From Sphingobacterium zeae (GTDB lineage: Bacteria > Bacteroidota > Bacteroidia > Sphingobacteriales > Sphingobacteriaceae), in the NCBI RefSeq assembly GCF_030818895.1, contig NZ_JAUTBA010000001.1:124001-188000 (forward strand): 64,000 bases of DNA. Reading direction: 5' to 3'. Made by a program: the position numbers and the translations under genes. Of this stretch, positions 1 to 7,767 are shown one piece after another. The notes below the pieces were generated by a model. It did no database searches and was not told where the DNA came from. It was given only the letters and a program-made list of their open reading frames with translations. The number at the start of each line of letters is the position of its first letter. The stretch's first letter is position 1.

Positions 1-137
1 CTACGTTCAACTACTAAATCTTCTTTATCTAAAAAAGCATCTTCTATATTAGTTTGTGTACCTTCAATCTTACTACTTTGTGTTGCTTCCTTAGCAACAT
101 ACATGCTAATAATGCCATAGAAAAGATTGAGATTGCA
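1..137 (-). pseudogene. Fic-family protein fragment (Fic_N region), runs off the left edge
   Basis: Translating the minus strand gives an open frame that reads YGIISMYVAKEATQSSKIEG and continues TQTNIEDAFLDKED to the window edge. The run KEATQSSKIEGTQ is the hallmark of the Fic_N domain (usually KEAxxSSxIEGTQ), which precedes the AMP-transferring Fic domain and carries the inhibitory SxxxE-type helix in many Fic proteins. The frame is closed upstream by a stop at 138-140 and its first ATG is at 102-104, so the usual N-terminal stretch before the motif is missing. I read it as a truncated or decayed gene; a gene with an unusually short N-terminus is possible because the rest lies outside the window. 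Confidence 0.5.
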
Positions 138-140
138 CTA

Positions 141-365
141 AGAACTAAACGCTAATCATAATGCCTAAATTAAGTATTCTTTGGTCTCAAAAAGGAAGCT
201 GGTATTAAAAAGAATACTGGTTAACAAAATAAATAATCACGCATATAATAACTCTCAGTTATTATAACTATCTTTAAAATTATTCTTAGATTATAAATTA
301 CCGTACTTGCTCATTCAGATTCGGATCCGGAGTGTCCTATCGACGATACCTGGTTCGTGGTTACT
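141..365. other. AT-rich intergenic stretch, decayed
   Basis: This stretch is strongly AT-rich and holds no convincing gene. From 297 the plus strand is open in the frame of the next entry and reads like protein (DPECPIDDTWFVVT) but has no start codon before 357-366. Together with the broken Fic fragment next door it looks like the remains of older genes. Confidence 0.4.
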
Positions 366-503
366 ATGCACACGATTTATGTCAAACCAGAAAAGGTGGT
401 GGCTAAACGAGGCTGTGAGCAAATTGAGGTATTTATTTCCAATTTAAAACGCGCAGTTCCTAAACATATGAAAAAGAAGCTTGAAAAGAAAAATAGTATT
501 TAA
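366..503 (+). pseudogene. Short ORF, probably the 3' end of a truncated gene
   Basis: This frame gives 45 residues from an ATG (start HTIYVKPEKVV, end KKKLEKKNSI), and the open frame continues upstream without a start codon to a stop at 294-296. The upstream residues have ordinary protein composition with several Asp, Trp and Cys, so the N-terminus of a longer gene seems to be lost. I do not recognise the family. It overlaps the next ORF by 23 bases in another frame. It could also be a genuine small basic protein; the evidence is weak either way. Confidence 0.25.
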
Positions 504-840
504 TAAAAAGAAACGAGAGCAGTTTAAAAAAGAAAGTGAATTTGTCTTATTTGTCGCTACAACAACCAATTATTTCCTCCGGCCACGGACAATCTATCAA
601 ATGGCTGCGGACTTTTCGAATGAATATAGTTTCGAAATTACAGCTGAACGGATTAACTCCATTTTAAGAAAGATCGTTGTGAACGGCATTTTAAAGGCGC
701 ACAAAGTTCCCTATCGTTACGGATTTGGTTATAAGCATATATTATTTAGCACTGTCGTATATTATCATCCCGATCTCGATTGGAATGAACATCCTGAACA
801 AATAGCGGGCTATAATTGGATGCCTACCTATATTTTCTAG
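481..840 (+). CDS. Hypothetical protein, 119 aa
   Basis: Not recognised. The only start before residue 41 is a TTG at 481; the frame is closed upstream by a stop at 469-471. The first 20 residues are very rich in Lys, followed by a mixed alpha/beta-looking sequence (FVLFVATTTNYF, RINSILRKIVVNGIL) that could be a small winged-helix fold, and an aromatic C-terminus (DWNEHPEQIAGYNWMPTYIF). No signal peptide or membrane segment is seen. It sits between decayed DNA and an XRE regulator, an accessory-type setting. Function unknown. Confidence 0.45.
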   Translation: MKRKIVFNKKKREQFKKESEFVLFVATTTNYFLRPRTIYQMAADFSNEYSFEITAERINSILRKIVVNGILKAHKVPYRYGFGYKHILFSTVVYYHPDLDWNEHPEQIAGYNWMPTYIF

Positions 841-942
841 CGATTTGACTGCAGTTTTTAAGATCAGCGTCAGAGGTATTGCTGTTTGAGCTGTACAGCG
901 TCAAAGCTATTTTTTATAAGTTAACGATAAATTATTTTTTTC

Positions 943-1278
943 ATGAAAAACATAGGGAAGACAATTAGATTACTTCGGATACAGAAAGGCTGGGAACAAG
1001 TAAAATTTGCCAAAAAATTGAACTTATCTAATCCCGCTGTTTCAAAGATCGAAACAGGCTTTACCACGATTACGCTCTCTCGTTTACACCAGATTGCAAG
1101 CGTATTTAATTTGACAACTGCACAGTTATTAGCTCAACATATCACAGGTAACGCAAACGAAAGAGATGAGTGTGCTGAAATTTTAAACAAAATACGACAA
1201 CGTGAGGAAGAAATCAAGCAAATTCAAACGAAGATTATACAACTCTATGAGGAACTATACAAAAAAGATACTGTTTAA
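943..1278 (+). CDS. XRE-family helix-turn-helix transcriptional regulator
   Basis: The protein has 111 aa. Residues about 5-62 form a Cro/C1-type HTH domain (IGKTIRLLRIQKGWEQVKFAKKL, then SNPAVSKIETG, the usual recognition-helix signature, then LSRLHQIASVFNL). Residues 75-110 are a charged helix (EILNKIRQREEEIKQIQTKI) that probably forms a coiled coil for dimerisation. Its targets are not evident; it is convergent with the dehydratase gene on its right and faces no obvious operon, so it may be a stand-alone regulator left from a mobile region. Family assignment is firm, role unknown. Confidence 0.85.
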   Translation: MKNIGKTIRLLRIQKGWEQVKFAKKLNLSNPAVSKIETGFTTITLSRLHQIASVFNLTTAQLLAQHITGNANERDECAEILNKIRQREEEIKQIQTKIIQLYEELYKKDTV

Positions 1279-1325
1279 ATACCAGCTGCACTAAACGCTG
1301 TTATAGCTGCAATTTGTCGCATTAA

Positions 1326-1349
1326 AGCCATTCCTTTTCGGAAATGGCT
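1326..1349. terminator. Stem-loop between convergent genes
   Basis: An imperfect inverted repeat (AGCCATT-CC with GG-A-AATGGCT around a TTTTC loop) lies between the XRE gene on the plus strand and the stop codon of the dehydratase on the minus strand. The position suits a shared terminator, but the following T runs are short on both strands. Confidence 0.4.
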
Positions 1350-3261
1350 ATTTGTCCAGCGTTTCAAAAACAGAATTCTGAGAACGGTATTCCGGCACGA
1401 TATCTTTCACCAGCTGCACCAATTTCATTTTATCGGTGTTCGGATCGGCGGTTTTTGCCAACGCACACAATTGCTCTATTCTCGCCTTTTGCACATCCAA
1501 ATCGGGTGTATTCACCTTTGCTATCATGATCTTTTCGTGATAGGTCTTCTCGGTGTTTTCGCCATTCGCCAGCAGCTCCTCAAAAATTTTCTCTCCCGGG
1601 CGCAGACCGACGAACTTAATATCAATATCTTCAGGGTAGTTGTAGCCCTTTAAACGAATCATCTGTTTGGCGAGATCTATGATCTTGACCGGCTCACCCA
1701 TATCAAAAACAAATATTTCCCCACCTTTACCCATTACTGCGGCCTCCTGCACCAATTGACAGGCTTCGGGTATGGTCATAAAATAACGGGTAATATTTGG
1801 ATCGGTAATGGTGAGTGGCCCTCCTTTGAGCATCTGCTTTTCAAATAGCGGGATGACCGAACCATTAGAACCCAATACATTGCCAAAGCGCGTCACGATA
1901 AAGTTCGTTTTGGAGTTGCTATTGACGGTGGATATCGCAATTTCAGCGACACGTTTTGTTGCTCCCATCACATTTGTCGGATTCACGGCTTTATCCGTAG
2001 ACACCATCACAAATTTAGATACCCCATACTTGTCCGCCAATTGTGCCACATTATAAGACCCCCATACATTCGTTAAAATTGATTCGTAAGGATTGGCCTC
2101 CATCAGCGGAACATGCTTATATGCTGCAGCATGAAAGACGTAAGTCGGTCCGTAAACCTGGAACAAAGTTTCCATAAATAGCGCATCCCTGACATTACCT
2201 ACCATAAACAGGCACCGATCAAAATTTGCCGACGCGTTCAGCTCCTGCTGAATATCATATAGCGAAGATTCTGCCTGGTCTACCACGATCAGCTGTTTGA
2301 GATCCGTATGTGCAAGCTGGCGCACCAGTTCACCGCCAATTGAACCCGCACCGCCCGTTACCAATACAATTTGATCCTTCATCTCTGCCGCAATGGACGG
2401 GTTGTTCAGATCAATGGCTTTTCGCCCCAGTAGATCTTCGATGCGCAAGCTTCGGATCTGGCGGGTTGCCACCTCTCCTGCTAACAGACGTGCCGTATCC
2501 GGAATAATTTTGACAATTAATGGAATCGGTTCTGCTAGCTTAAAAACGTTATTCAAGCGTTCGGGCGACCGATTGTCGATAGCAACAATCAGTTCAGCAG
2601 CATTGCCATGGCGATTGACGAACTCTTTATCCAATTTATTGATATCGTGGATTCTAAACCCTTGAATACGGTTGCCGATACGATGCGGATTATCGTCCAT
2701 AATGGCCACAATGCGGTATTTGGTGCGCGATGTTGTATGGATAAAGTGAAAGGTGGTATTCCCCATATTTCCGGCGCCAAAAAGGATCACGGGAATACGA
2801 TTATCTTTACCTCCCCACATTAGCTCATGGTACAATGCCCGGTAAAGCACGCGGCTAAACGTCATTCCAAATCCCGCTATCAGCGCATGAAAAAGCAGCT
2901 GGGTATCAGAGAAAGGAAAGGCTTCATGCAAGAAAGAAGGCTGCGTCCATTCCAGTAGCTTACATACAAGGACCGAAGAAAAATAGCCCAGTCCAATTGC
3001 AAACACCATCCGTTGTAATTCGCGGAGACCGGTTTTATGTATAACCCCCTTAAATGTTCCCAGTAAAATAAAGCAGATCAGATAAATGGTGGAGACCAAA
3101 ATAAGTTGTATGCGCAACGCATCCGGCTCAACGCCGCCCCTGTGTTTAAAGATGAGCACATAGCTGGCAAGAAAGGACACCACTACTATGATCATATCTA
3201 TTAAAAGAATAACCCAACGTGGCTTGTTAACGGACAAGCCCTCCCTCCATAAATTACTCAT
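1348..3261 (-). CDS. Membrane-bound nucleotide-sugar 4,6-dehydratase, WbpM/CapD type (copy 1)
   Basis: This protein of 637 aa has four membrane helices in residues 15-145, a first Rossmann-like domain (FGAGNMG at 161-167) and a C-terminal extended SDR domain with the NAD motif TGGAGSIG at 302-309, STDK at 421-424 and MGATK at 432-436. Replacement of the SDR Tyr by Met in the last motif is typical of WbpM/PglF/CapD enzymes, which convert UDP-GlcNAc to a UDP-4-keto-6-deoxy-HexNAc at the inner membrane. It lies alone, convergent with the XRE gene, and about 10.5 kb from a paralogue in the same orientation (13744-15696). Enzyme class is sure; the exact product sugar is not. Confidence 0.9.
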   Translation of the reverse strand: MSNLWREGLSVNKPRWVILLIDMIIVVVSFLASYVLIFKHRGGVEPDALRIQLILVSTIYLICFILLGTFKGVIHKTGLRELQRMVFAIGLGYFSSVLVCKLLEWTQPSFLHEAFPFSDTQLLFHALIAGFGMTFSRVLYRALYHELMWGGKDNRIPVILFGAGNMGNTTFHFIHTTSRTKYRIVAIMDDNPHRIGNRIQGFRIHDINKLDKEFVNRHGNAAELIVAIDNRSPERLNNVFKLAEPIPLIVKIIPDTARLLAGEVATRQIRSLRIEDLLGRKAIDLNNPSIAAEMKDQIVLVTGGAGSIGGELVRQLAHTDLKQLIVVDQAESSLYDIQQELNASANFDRCLFMVGNVRDALFMETLFQVYGPTYVFHAAAYKHVPLMEANPYESILTNVWGSYNVAQLADKYGVSKFVMVSTDKAVNPTNVMGATKRVAEIAISTVNSNSKTNFIVTRFGNVLGSNGSVIPLFEKQMLKGGPLTITDPNITRYFMTIPEACQLVQEAAVMGKGGEIFVFDMGEPVKIIDLAKQMIRLKGYNYPEDIDIKFVGLRPGEKIFEELLANGENTEKTYHEKIMIAKVNTPDLDVQKARIEQLCALAKTADPNTDKMKLVQLVKDIVPEYRSQNSVFETLDK

Positions 3262-3379
3262 TTAAAATTTATTAAAGTTCCCTTTCGAGGTTTAAGTGTG
3301 TGCAGATGTACCAATTATATACTATATAAATCGTAAAAATTCTCCTATATAATAAGAGAACTTCATTTTTTAACACGAT

Positions 3380-4342
3380 CTAAAAGTCTAAATAAATACT
3401 TTCATCAACCACCTTCTTCTCCGGCCATAAGCGTTGCGGATAATCTCCGCGCTCGATTAATTGATGAATACTTTGTTGAACCTGATCCTTATCTTCCTTA
3501 TACGTCACACCAAACCACTTTGCATCGGTTGGAAGCACCGAGAAGTTCGCAATACCTTGTTTTACCATATAATCTGGCAAATCGGGGATAAAGAATTCCG
3601 CTTTGGGGTTCTCGTGATTTTGCTTCACAAAGTCAGGAAATAATGCACGTGCAATCTCAAATATTTTAGGTGTAAATCCCCAAAAATTCATCGACACCCT
3701 GGTGTTTTCAGGCAACATAGTTTCTATCTCTTCCTGCGCGTAGACGATATCGCTCGCTTTTCGATAGATGTTAGTCCTCTCCGTAACGCTCTGTAAATGA
3801 TTCGTAGCATTCACTTCACATACACCACGCGAGACATAGCCAAAGTCTGAAAGGGTATTTCCAACCTCAAATCCAACTAATGCCATTTCCGTATCATTGG
3901 CTTGATGCTGTAAAAAAGTAGCCATTTTCTGAAAGGCATCATAGCCGTAAAAGTCATCCGCGTTGATCACACAGAATGGCCTATCCACCTCTTGCTCCGC
4001 ACTCATTACGGCATGTCCCGTTCCCCAAGGTTTTTGACGTTCGACAACGCGATCCACACCGAATTTTTTTAAGTCAAAATCCTGATAGGCGTAAGCAACT
4101 TCAACGGAGTCTGGGAGCTTATCCCCTACATTCGTTTTCATCACCTCCAAAAATTCCTCCCGAATTACAAAAACGACTTTTCCAAAGCCAGCCTTTATTG
4201 CATCATAAATTGAATAATCGATAATTTTTTCACCAAAGGGGCCAAAGCACTCTACCTGTTTTGCCGAACCATAGCGGCTGGCCATCCCGGCAGCCAAGAT
4301 GACTAAAATTGGCTTCTTGGAATACATTTCATTTCTTAGCAT
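3380..4342 (-). CDS. Sugar-phosphate nucleotidyltransferase-like protein
   Basis: The 320-aa protein begins its fold with ILAAGMASRYGSAKQ, the GxGxRxxxxxK-type nucleotide loop of the NTP_transferase family, and has a metal-binding-like NADDFYG about residue 125. It resembles UTP- or dTTP-sugar-1-phosphate nucleotidyltransferases but matches none of the standard subgroups (GalU, RmlA, ManC) closely by eye. It probably activates a sugar 1-phosphate for the surrounding glycan genes. The start may be the ATG at 4327 instead of 4342. It is separated from the dehydratase by about 120 bases and from gldN by 264 bases, so it may have its own promoter. Confidence 0.75.
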   Translation of the reverse strand: MLRNEMYSKKPILVILAAGMASRYGSAKQVECFGPFGEKIIDYSIYDAIKAGFGKVVFVIREEFLEVMKTNVGDKLPDSVEVAYAYQDFDLKKFGVDRVVERQKPWGTGHAVMSAEQEVDRPFCVINADDFYGYDAFQKMATFLQHQANDTEMALVGFEVGNTLSDFGYVSRGVCEVNATNHLQSVTERTNIYRKASDIVYAQEEIETMLPENTRVSMNFWGFTPKIFEIARALFPDFVKQNHENPKAEFFIPDLPDYMVKQGIANFSVLPTDAKWFGVTYKEDKDQVQQSIHQLIERGDYPQRLWPEKKVVDESIYLDF

Positions 4343-4555
4343 GACGATTTGATCTTATCTGTTTGTTGTTTTAAATATTTCTTTATATACTACACGATGA
4401 ACGTTATAATACACGATTATTTTATTTGTTTGTATTTGAAAATTTATAGGATAATAGCAGCATAAAATAACAAAACATATGCCACTATATGTCCTTTACC
4501 ATTAACAAACTATGAATAATTGATTAAAAAGAACCCTATAGGACCCTAAAATAGT

Positions 4556-4585
4556 GATGCCTCATCTTTTGTAAAGAGAGGCATC
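4556..4585 (-). terminator. Stem-loop after gldN
   Basis: GATGCCTC at 4556-4563 pairs with GAGGCATC at 4578-4585 around a 14-base loop. It starts 21 bases past the gldN stop and is followed on the minus strand by a short T run (ATTTTAG). This is a plausible terminator for the gldK-gldN operon. Confidence 0.5.
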
Positions 4586-4605
4586 CCCAAAGAACCTTTT
4601 TATAT

Positions 4606-5589
4606 TTACAGTTTCTCTTCTGTTGTTGCTCCTTCAGCCTTATTTCCTTCAAGCTCCTCCGCCTTTACGCCTTTCGGATTGCTCCATAGTTTCTTTTTAT
4701 AGGCATCCAGCTTCTCCTCCACTTTTTTACCGTCCAGCTGCTGGCCCCCATTTTCTGTATCTTTCAGATTTTGCAACATACCAGGCGATGATTCCCTCAC
4801 GATTGTACTTGCAAATTTGTTCTGTACAAAGAAATCGTCCATGGTCATATCGTACAGACCCTTATCCGGATCAGAAATATCGACCTGTATCAAGCTATAA
4901 CGCAATTGCGGAAAATACAACCAGAATGCTGGCGTTGCCCCCACAGATTCTGCTAGTTCTGCTGAAGTGGTGATATTCATTAAGGGTGCCACGCCAATAA
5001 TGCGTGTCTCTAATCGGCTACGTTGCTTATCAAAGAAAATATCCTCCTTCACTCTAAATTTGGTTACGCGTGCCGGATCAAACTCATTCAGCGCCATTTT
5101 GGAATCGATCTGATTACCCTCCCCATCAAAAATTGGGACCAGCACGCTATCTGCAAATCGAGCCATTCCCTCTTGCGCACTTAATCTTCCTTTGAACGAA
5201 TCATCATCCGGACTGTAAAGTGACAATTTTCCTTTTTCAATGGCTTTCATAATCACTTCAATCAATGAGTTGCCTGGTACCGCCAATAAATTATTTTTTT
5301 CATCCTTAAGGTCGATATCGCGCCATACACGCTTGTAAAAGCGAATATTCTTTTTATTCACCTCGGGGTAAGCAAAAGGCACCGCATCCTCCATACTATT
5401 GGCCTGGTAAAAGCCATCTTCCAATGGAATGGTATCCTGAATTACCTCCCCCGCAGGGATAGGCGTTGAAGCACCCGTTTGCAACATCCGCTGTTGCGCA
5501 GGTACAGTATCTATTGTGGTTTCTTGTTGCGCGAACAATGACCCAATTCCAAAAGCCATCGCCGCTATCAATACTATTTCTTTTTTCAT
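4606..5589 (-). CDS. gldN: Gliding motility / type IX secretion protein GldN
   Basis: The 327-aa protein has a Sec signal peptide (residues 1-20, ending SLFAQ) and the GldN-family core: RVWRDIDLKDEKN near residue 88, the FRVKEDIFFDKQRSRLETRIIGVAP stretch in the middle, and FWLYFPQLRYSL towards the end. GldN (PorN) forms, with the lipoprotein GldK (PorK), the periplasmic ring of the type IX secretion system. The C-terminal 60 residues are charged and probably flexible. It lies 32 bases behind gldK in one operon. The motor genes gldL and gldM, which normally sit between gldK and gldN, are absent here. Confidence 0.9.
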   Translation of the reverse strand: MKKEIVLIAAMAFGIGSLFAQQETTIDTVPAQQRMLQTGASTPIPAGEVIQDTIPLEDGFYQANSMEDAVPFAYPEVNKKNIRFYKRVWRDIDLKDEKNNLLAVPGNSLIEVIMKAIEKGKLSLYSPDDDSFKGRLSAQEGMARFADSVLVPIFDGEGNQIDSKMALNEFDPARVTKFRVKEDIFFDKQRSRLETRIIGVAPLMNITTSAELAESVGATPAFWLYFPQLRYSLIQVDISDPDKGLYDMTMDDFFVQNKFASTIVRESSPGMLQNLKDTENGGQQLDGKKVEEKLDAYKKKLWSNPKGVKAEELEGNKAEGATTEEKL

Positions 5590-5620
5590 CGTTATCGATA
5601 TTTATATATAGAACAGCGAA

Positions 5621-6916
5621 TTAATATTTACGTGTTTTACTTTGTACGGTTGGCATTTCAAAAGCCGACATCACACAACGGAAACCAATGTAAGAATGCG
5701 GTTCATAATCTACCGAGTAATTTCGGGTTTCACTATTTAACTGTTCACCGTTATCTTTCCAAGATCCGCCGCGCACCACCTTACGTTTCAGAGCATCGCC
5801 GTCTTTCTCATCAGCATCGTAAAGTAACGCCGGATTTAAGTCATTCACAAAAACAACTGCCGAAGGGCTATACGCATCTAGCGTCCACTCCGATACGTTA
5901 CCAGCCATATTATAGACACCAAATGCATTCGGCATATACGATTTCACCGGAAGCGTAAACGTGGCACCGTCACGCGAATACGTTCCCTCACCCTGTTTAA
6001 AATTGACCGCCAATTTCTTTTTACCTTCCGCACCATCAATAGTCATGCGCGATCCTGCAATCGTATCTTGAGGATCCAATTTACCCGATGCCGCATATTG
6101 CCATTGCGCTTCCGTTGGTAGGCTCAAGCTGAGCTGATAGCCATTGAGATAGGAGTTTTTCAATACCGTAGCCGCCATCTCATTTGCACGCCAATCCGTA
6201 AACGCACGCGCCTGTCTCCAAGTAACACCTACCACCGGATAATAATCAAAAGAGGGGTGGGTGAAGTAATTCGCATCTAGCGATGCAAGTTGCGCATTTG
6301 GAAAATCTTTTGTCCAAATATCTTCAACGGGCATTACGGCTACCGTATCGGTCACATATTTCTTTTTCACATTCCCTTTCGACTGAAGGTAAGAGAAACG
6401 ATATTTGATCATGTCTGGATTGAGTGCTCTTCTATTGCCTTGCATTTCAAGCATAGGCGCAATACGTTCTTGGATAGCAGGATCATTGCTTCTCCAAATT
6501 GGGGATATCTTTTTCACTTTCGCCCAGTTGATCCGCTTTTGTCCAACCTGCTCGCCTGCAACATCCAAAAAATATTGGTCGTCATTTAGATAATCGGTTA
6601 CAGCGACGGAGTCTGCCACCCAGTTAACAAATTCACGGTATTGTTTATTGGTTACTTCCGCTTCATCAATAAAAAATGCGCTCACACTCACATTTTTCCC
6701 GACGTTTCCGCTATCTAGTGATCCTTTGAACAAAATGGTTCCCGAAGGAATATACACCATTCCAGGAGGAGGAGGCAATTTTCCGCCTTTAAACGCATTT
6801 ACTTTTGGCGCTTTGTACATCGCCGTATTCGATTTACACGCAGTAAAACCAATTAATATAGCTAAAGAAAAAAGCCCTAGCAGGCGATTGCCATTATAAC
6901 TTTTAAGTATGTTCAT
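5621..6916 (-). CDS. gldK: GldK/GldJ-type SUMF1 lipoprotein
   Basis: The 431-aa protein has a lipoprotein signal peptide with Cys at 27 (GFTAC) and a formylglycine-generating-enzyme (FGE/SUMF1) fold: GMVYIPSG near 52, FFIDEAEVTNKQYREF near 81, AGNVSEW and VVRGGSW in the C-terminal half and GFRC near the end. GldK and GldJ share this fold but are structural rather than catalytic. Position directly upstream of gldN favours GldK, the partner of GldN in the periplasmic ring of the type IX secretion system. The gene lies 28 bases behind an outer-membrane protein gene, apparently in the same operon. GldJ is the alternative reading. Confidence 0.82.
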   Translation of the reverse strand: MNILKSYNGNRLLGLFSLAILIGFTACKSNTAMYKAPKVNAFKGGKLPPPPGMVYIPSGTILFKGSLDSGNVGKNVSVSAFFIDEAEVTNKQYREFVNWVADSVAVTDYLNDDQYFLDVAGEQVGQKRINWAKVKKISPIWRSNDPAIQERIAPMLEMQGNRRALNPDMIKYRFSYLQSKGNVKKKYVTDTVAVMPVEDIWTKDFPNAQLASLDANYFTHPSFDYYPVVGVTWRQARAFTDWRANEMAATVLKNSYLNGYQLSLSLPTEAQWQYAASGKLDPQDTIAGSRMTIDGAEGKKKLAVNFKQGEGTYSRDGATFTLPVKSYMPNAFGVYNMAGNVSEWTLDAYSPSAVVFVNDLNPALLYDADEKDGDALKRKVVRGGSWKDNGEQLNSETRNYSVDYEPHSYIGFRCVMSAFEMPTVQSKTRKY

Positions 6917-6943
6917 TATTATTCTATTTTGATTTAAACTGGC

Positions 6944-7636
6944 CTAATTACGATTGAACAATGCATATTTTACGCCTACAGACACAAAGCCATATTGATC
7001 GTTATTCTTATTGATAACACCATCCAAGTTATCGTTAAAGGTCAAAGTATGCTGGTAGTTCACATTAATTGCCCATTGTGGTCCATAGAGTGTCCGTCCG
7101 AAAGGGATATCAACACCGACATTTAATGGAACGACAAAATGAATTTCACCTACGTCTTTGCTAATTTCTCCGCCTACCGATTCCAGATAATTGGCATAGA
7201 GCGCAGAAATATTTTTGGCAATTCGATTTTTAACCAATCCAGCTCCAGCGCCCACATAAACGTTTGAAAGGATACGAGACAATGTGTTTGCCTGCAAGGT
7301 GTAATAACTGTAATTTTTCGCTCCTTCCAAAAATTGACCAACACGGATTTTTCCGTTGATGTTTCCTGCGAAATATCGATTCTTAAATTCGCTTTCGTAA
7401 CCATTCCCTGCCAAGGTTCCTTTTTCACCATGCAGCCCGACAGAGATAAAAGGCGTAATGAGATAATCCAATTCCCCATAAAAAGCGAATTTAGATTCCA
7501 CATTACCTAAATCTGTCAGATTGATGGTCCCTCCAGCACCTGCTCCGATGCTTATTGGCCTAGAGAACTGCGCTGATGCAGTTAAACCTGTTAAAAATAA
7601 AATTCCAATAAGGTTAAAAATCAGAAGTTTTTTCAT
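6944..7636 (-). CDS. Outer-membrane beta-barrel protein
   Basis: The 230-aa protein has a signal peptide (cleavage near SAQ, residue 23) and alternating hydrophobic/polar strands typical of an eight-stranded barrel (SIGAGAGG, FAFYGELDYLI, ISVGLHGE, NVYVGAGAGLV), ending with an aromatic strand (YGFVSVGVKYALF). It is the first gene of the operon with gldK and gldN. Type IX operons often include the barrel-containing PorP upstream of gldK, but this protein is shorter than the usual PorP/SprF (about 300 aa), so I do not name it so. A role in anchoring the GldK/GldN assembly is an inference from position only. Confidence 0.72.
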   Translation of the reverse strand: MKKLLIFNLIGILFLTGLTASAQFSRPISIGAGAGGTINLTDLGNVESKFAFYGELDYLITPFISVGLHGEKGTLAGNGYESEFKNRYFAGNINGKIRVGQFLEGAKNYSYYTLQANTLSRILSNVYVGAGAGLVKNRIAKNISALYANYLESVGGEISKDVGEIHFVVPLNVGVDIPFGRTLYGPQWAINVNYQHTLTFNDNLDGVINKNNDQYGFVSVGVKYALFNRN

Positions 7637-7690
7637 TTGGTCGAGTGTATTAAAATATTAATAACAACGACTTAGGCTTTATAATAGTAT

Positions 7691-7730
7691 CTAATAAAAA
7701 ATCCCAAGCCGTTATCTACGACTTGGGATT
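7691..7730 (-). terminator. Intrinsic terminator after wzc
   Basis: AATCCCAAG at 7700-7708 pairs perfectly with CTTGGGATT at 7722-7730. Read on the minus strand the stem is followed at once by TTTTT, the classic rho-independent form. It lies 38 bases past the stop of the tyrosine autokinase gene and insulates the gldK operon. Confidence 0.85.
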
Positions 7731-7767
7731 CAACAACAATAAGGCCAAAATTAGTTAATATAGACCT

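Noticed and set aside
5621..6916. Active formylglycine-generating enzyme
   Set aside because: The protein is a lipoprotein next to gldN and has the GldK/GldJ layout; no sulfatase gene is near.
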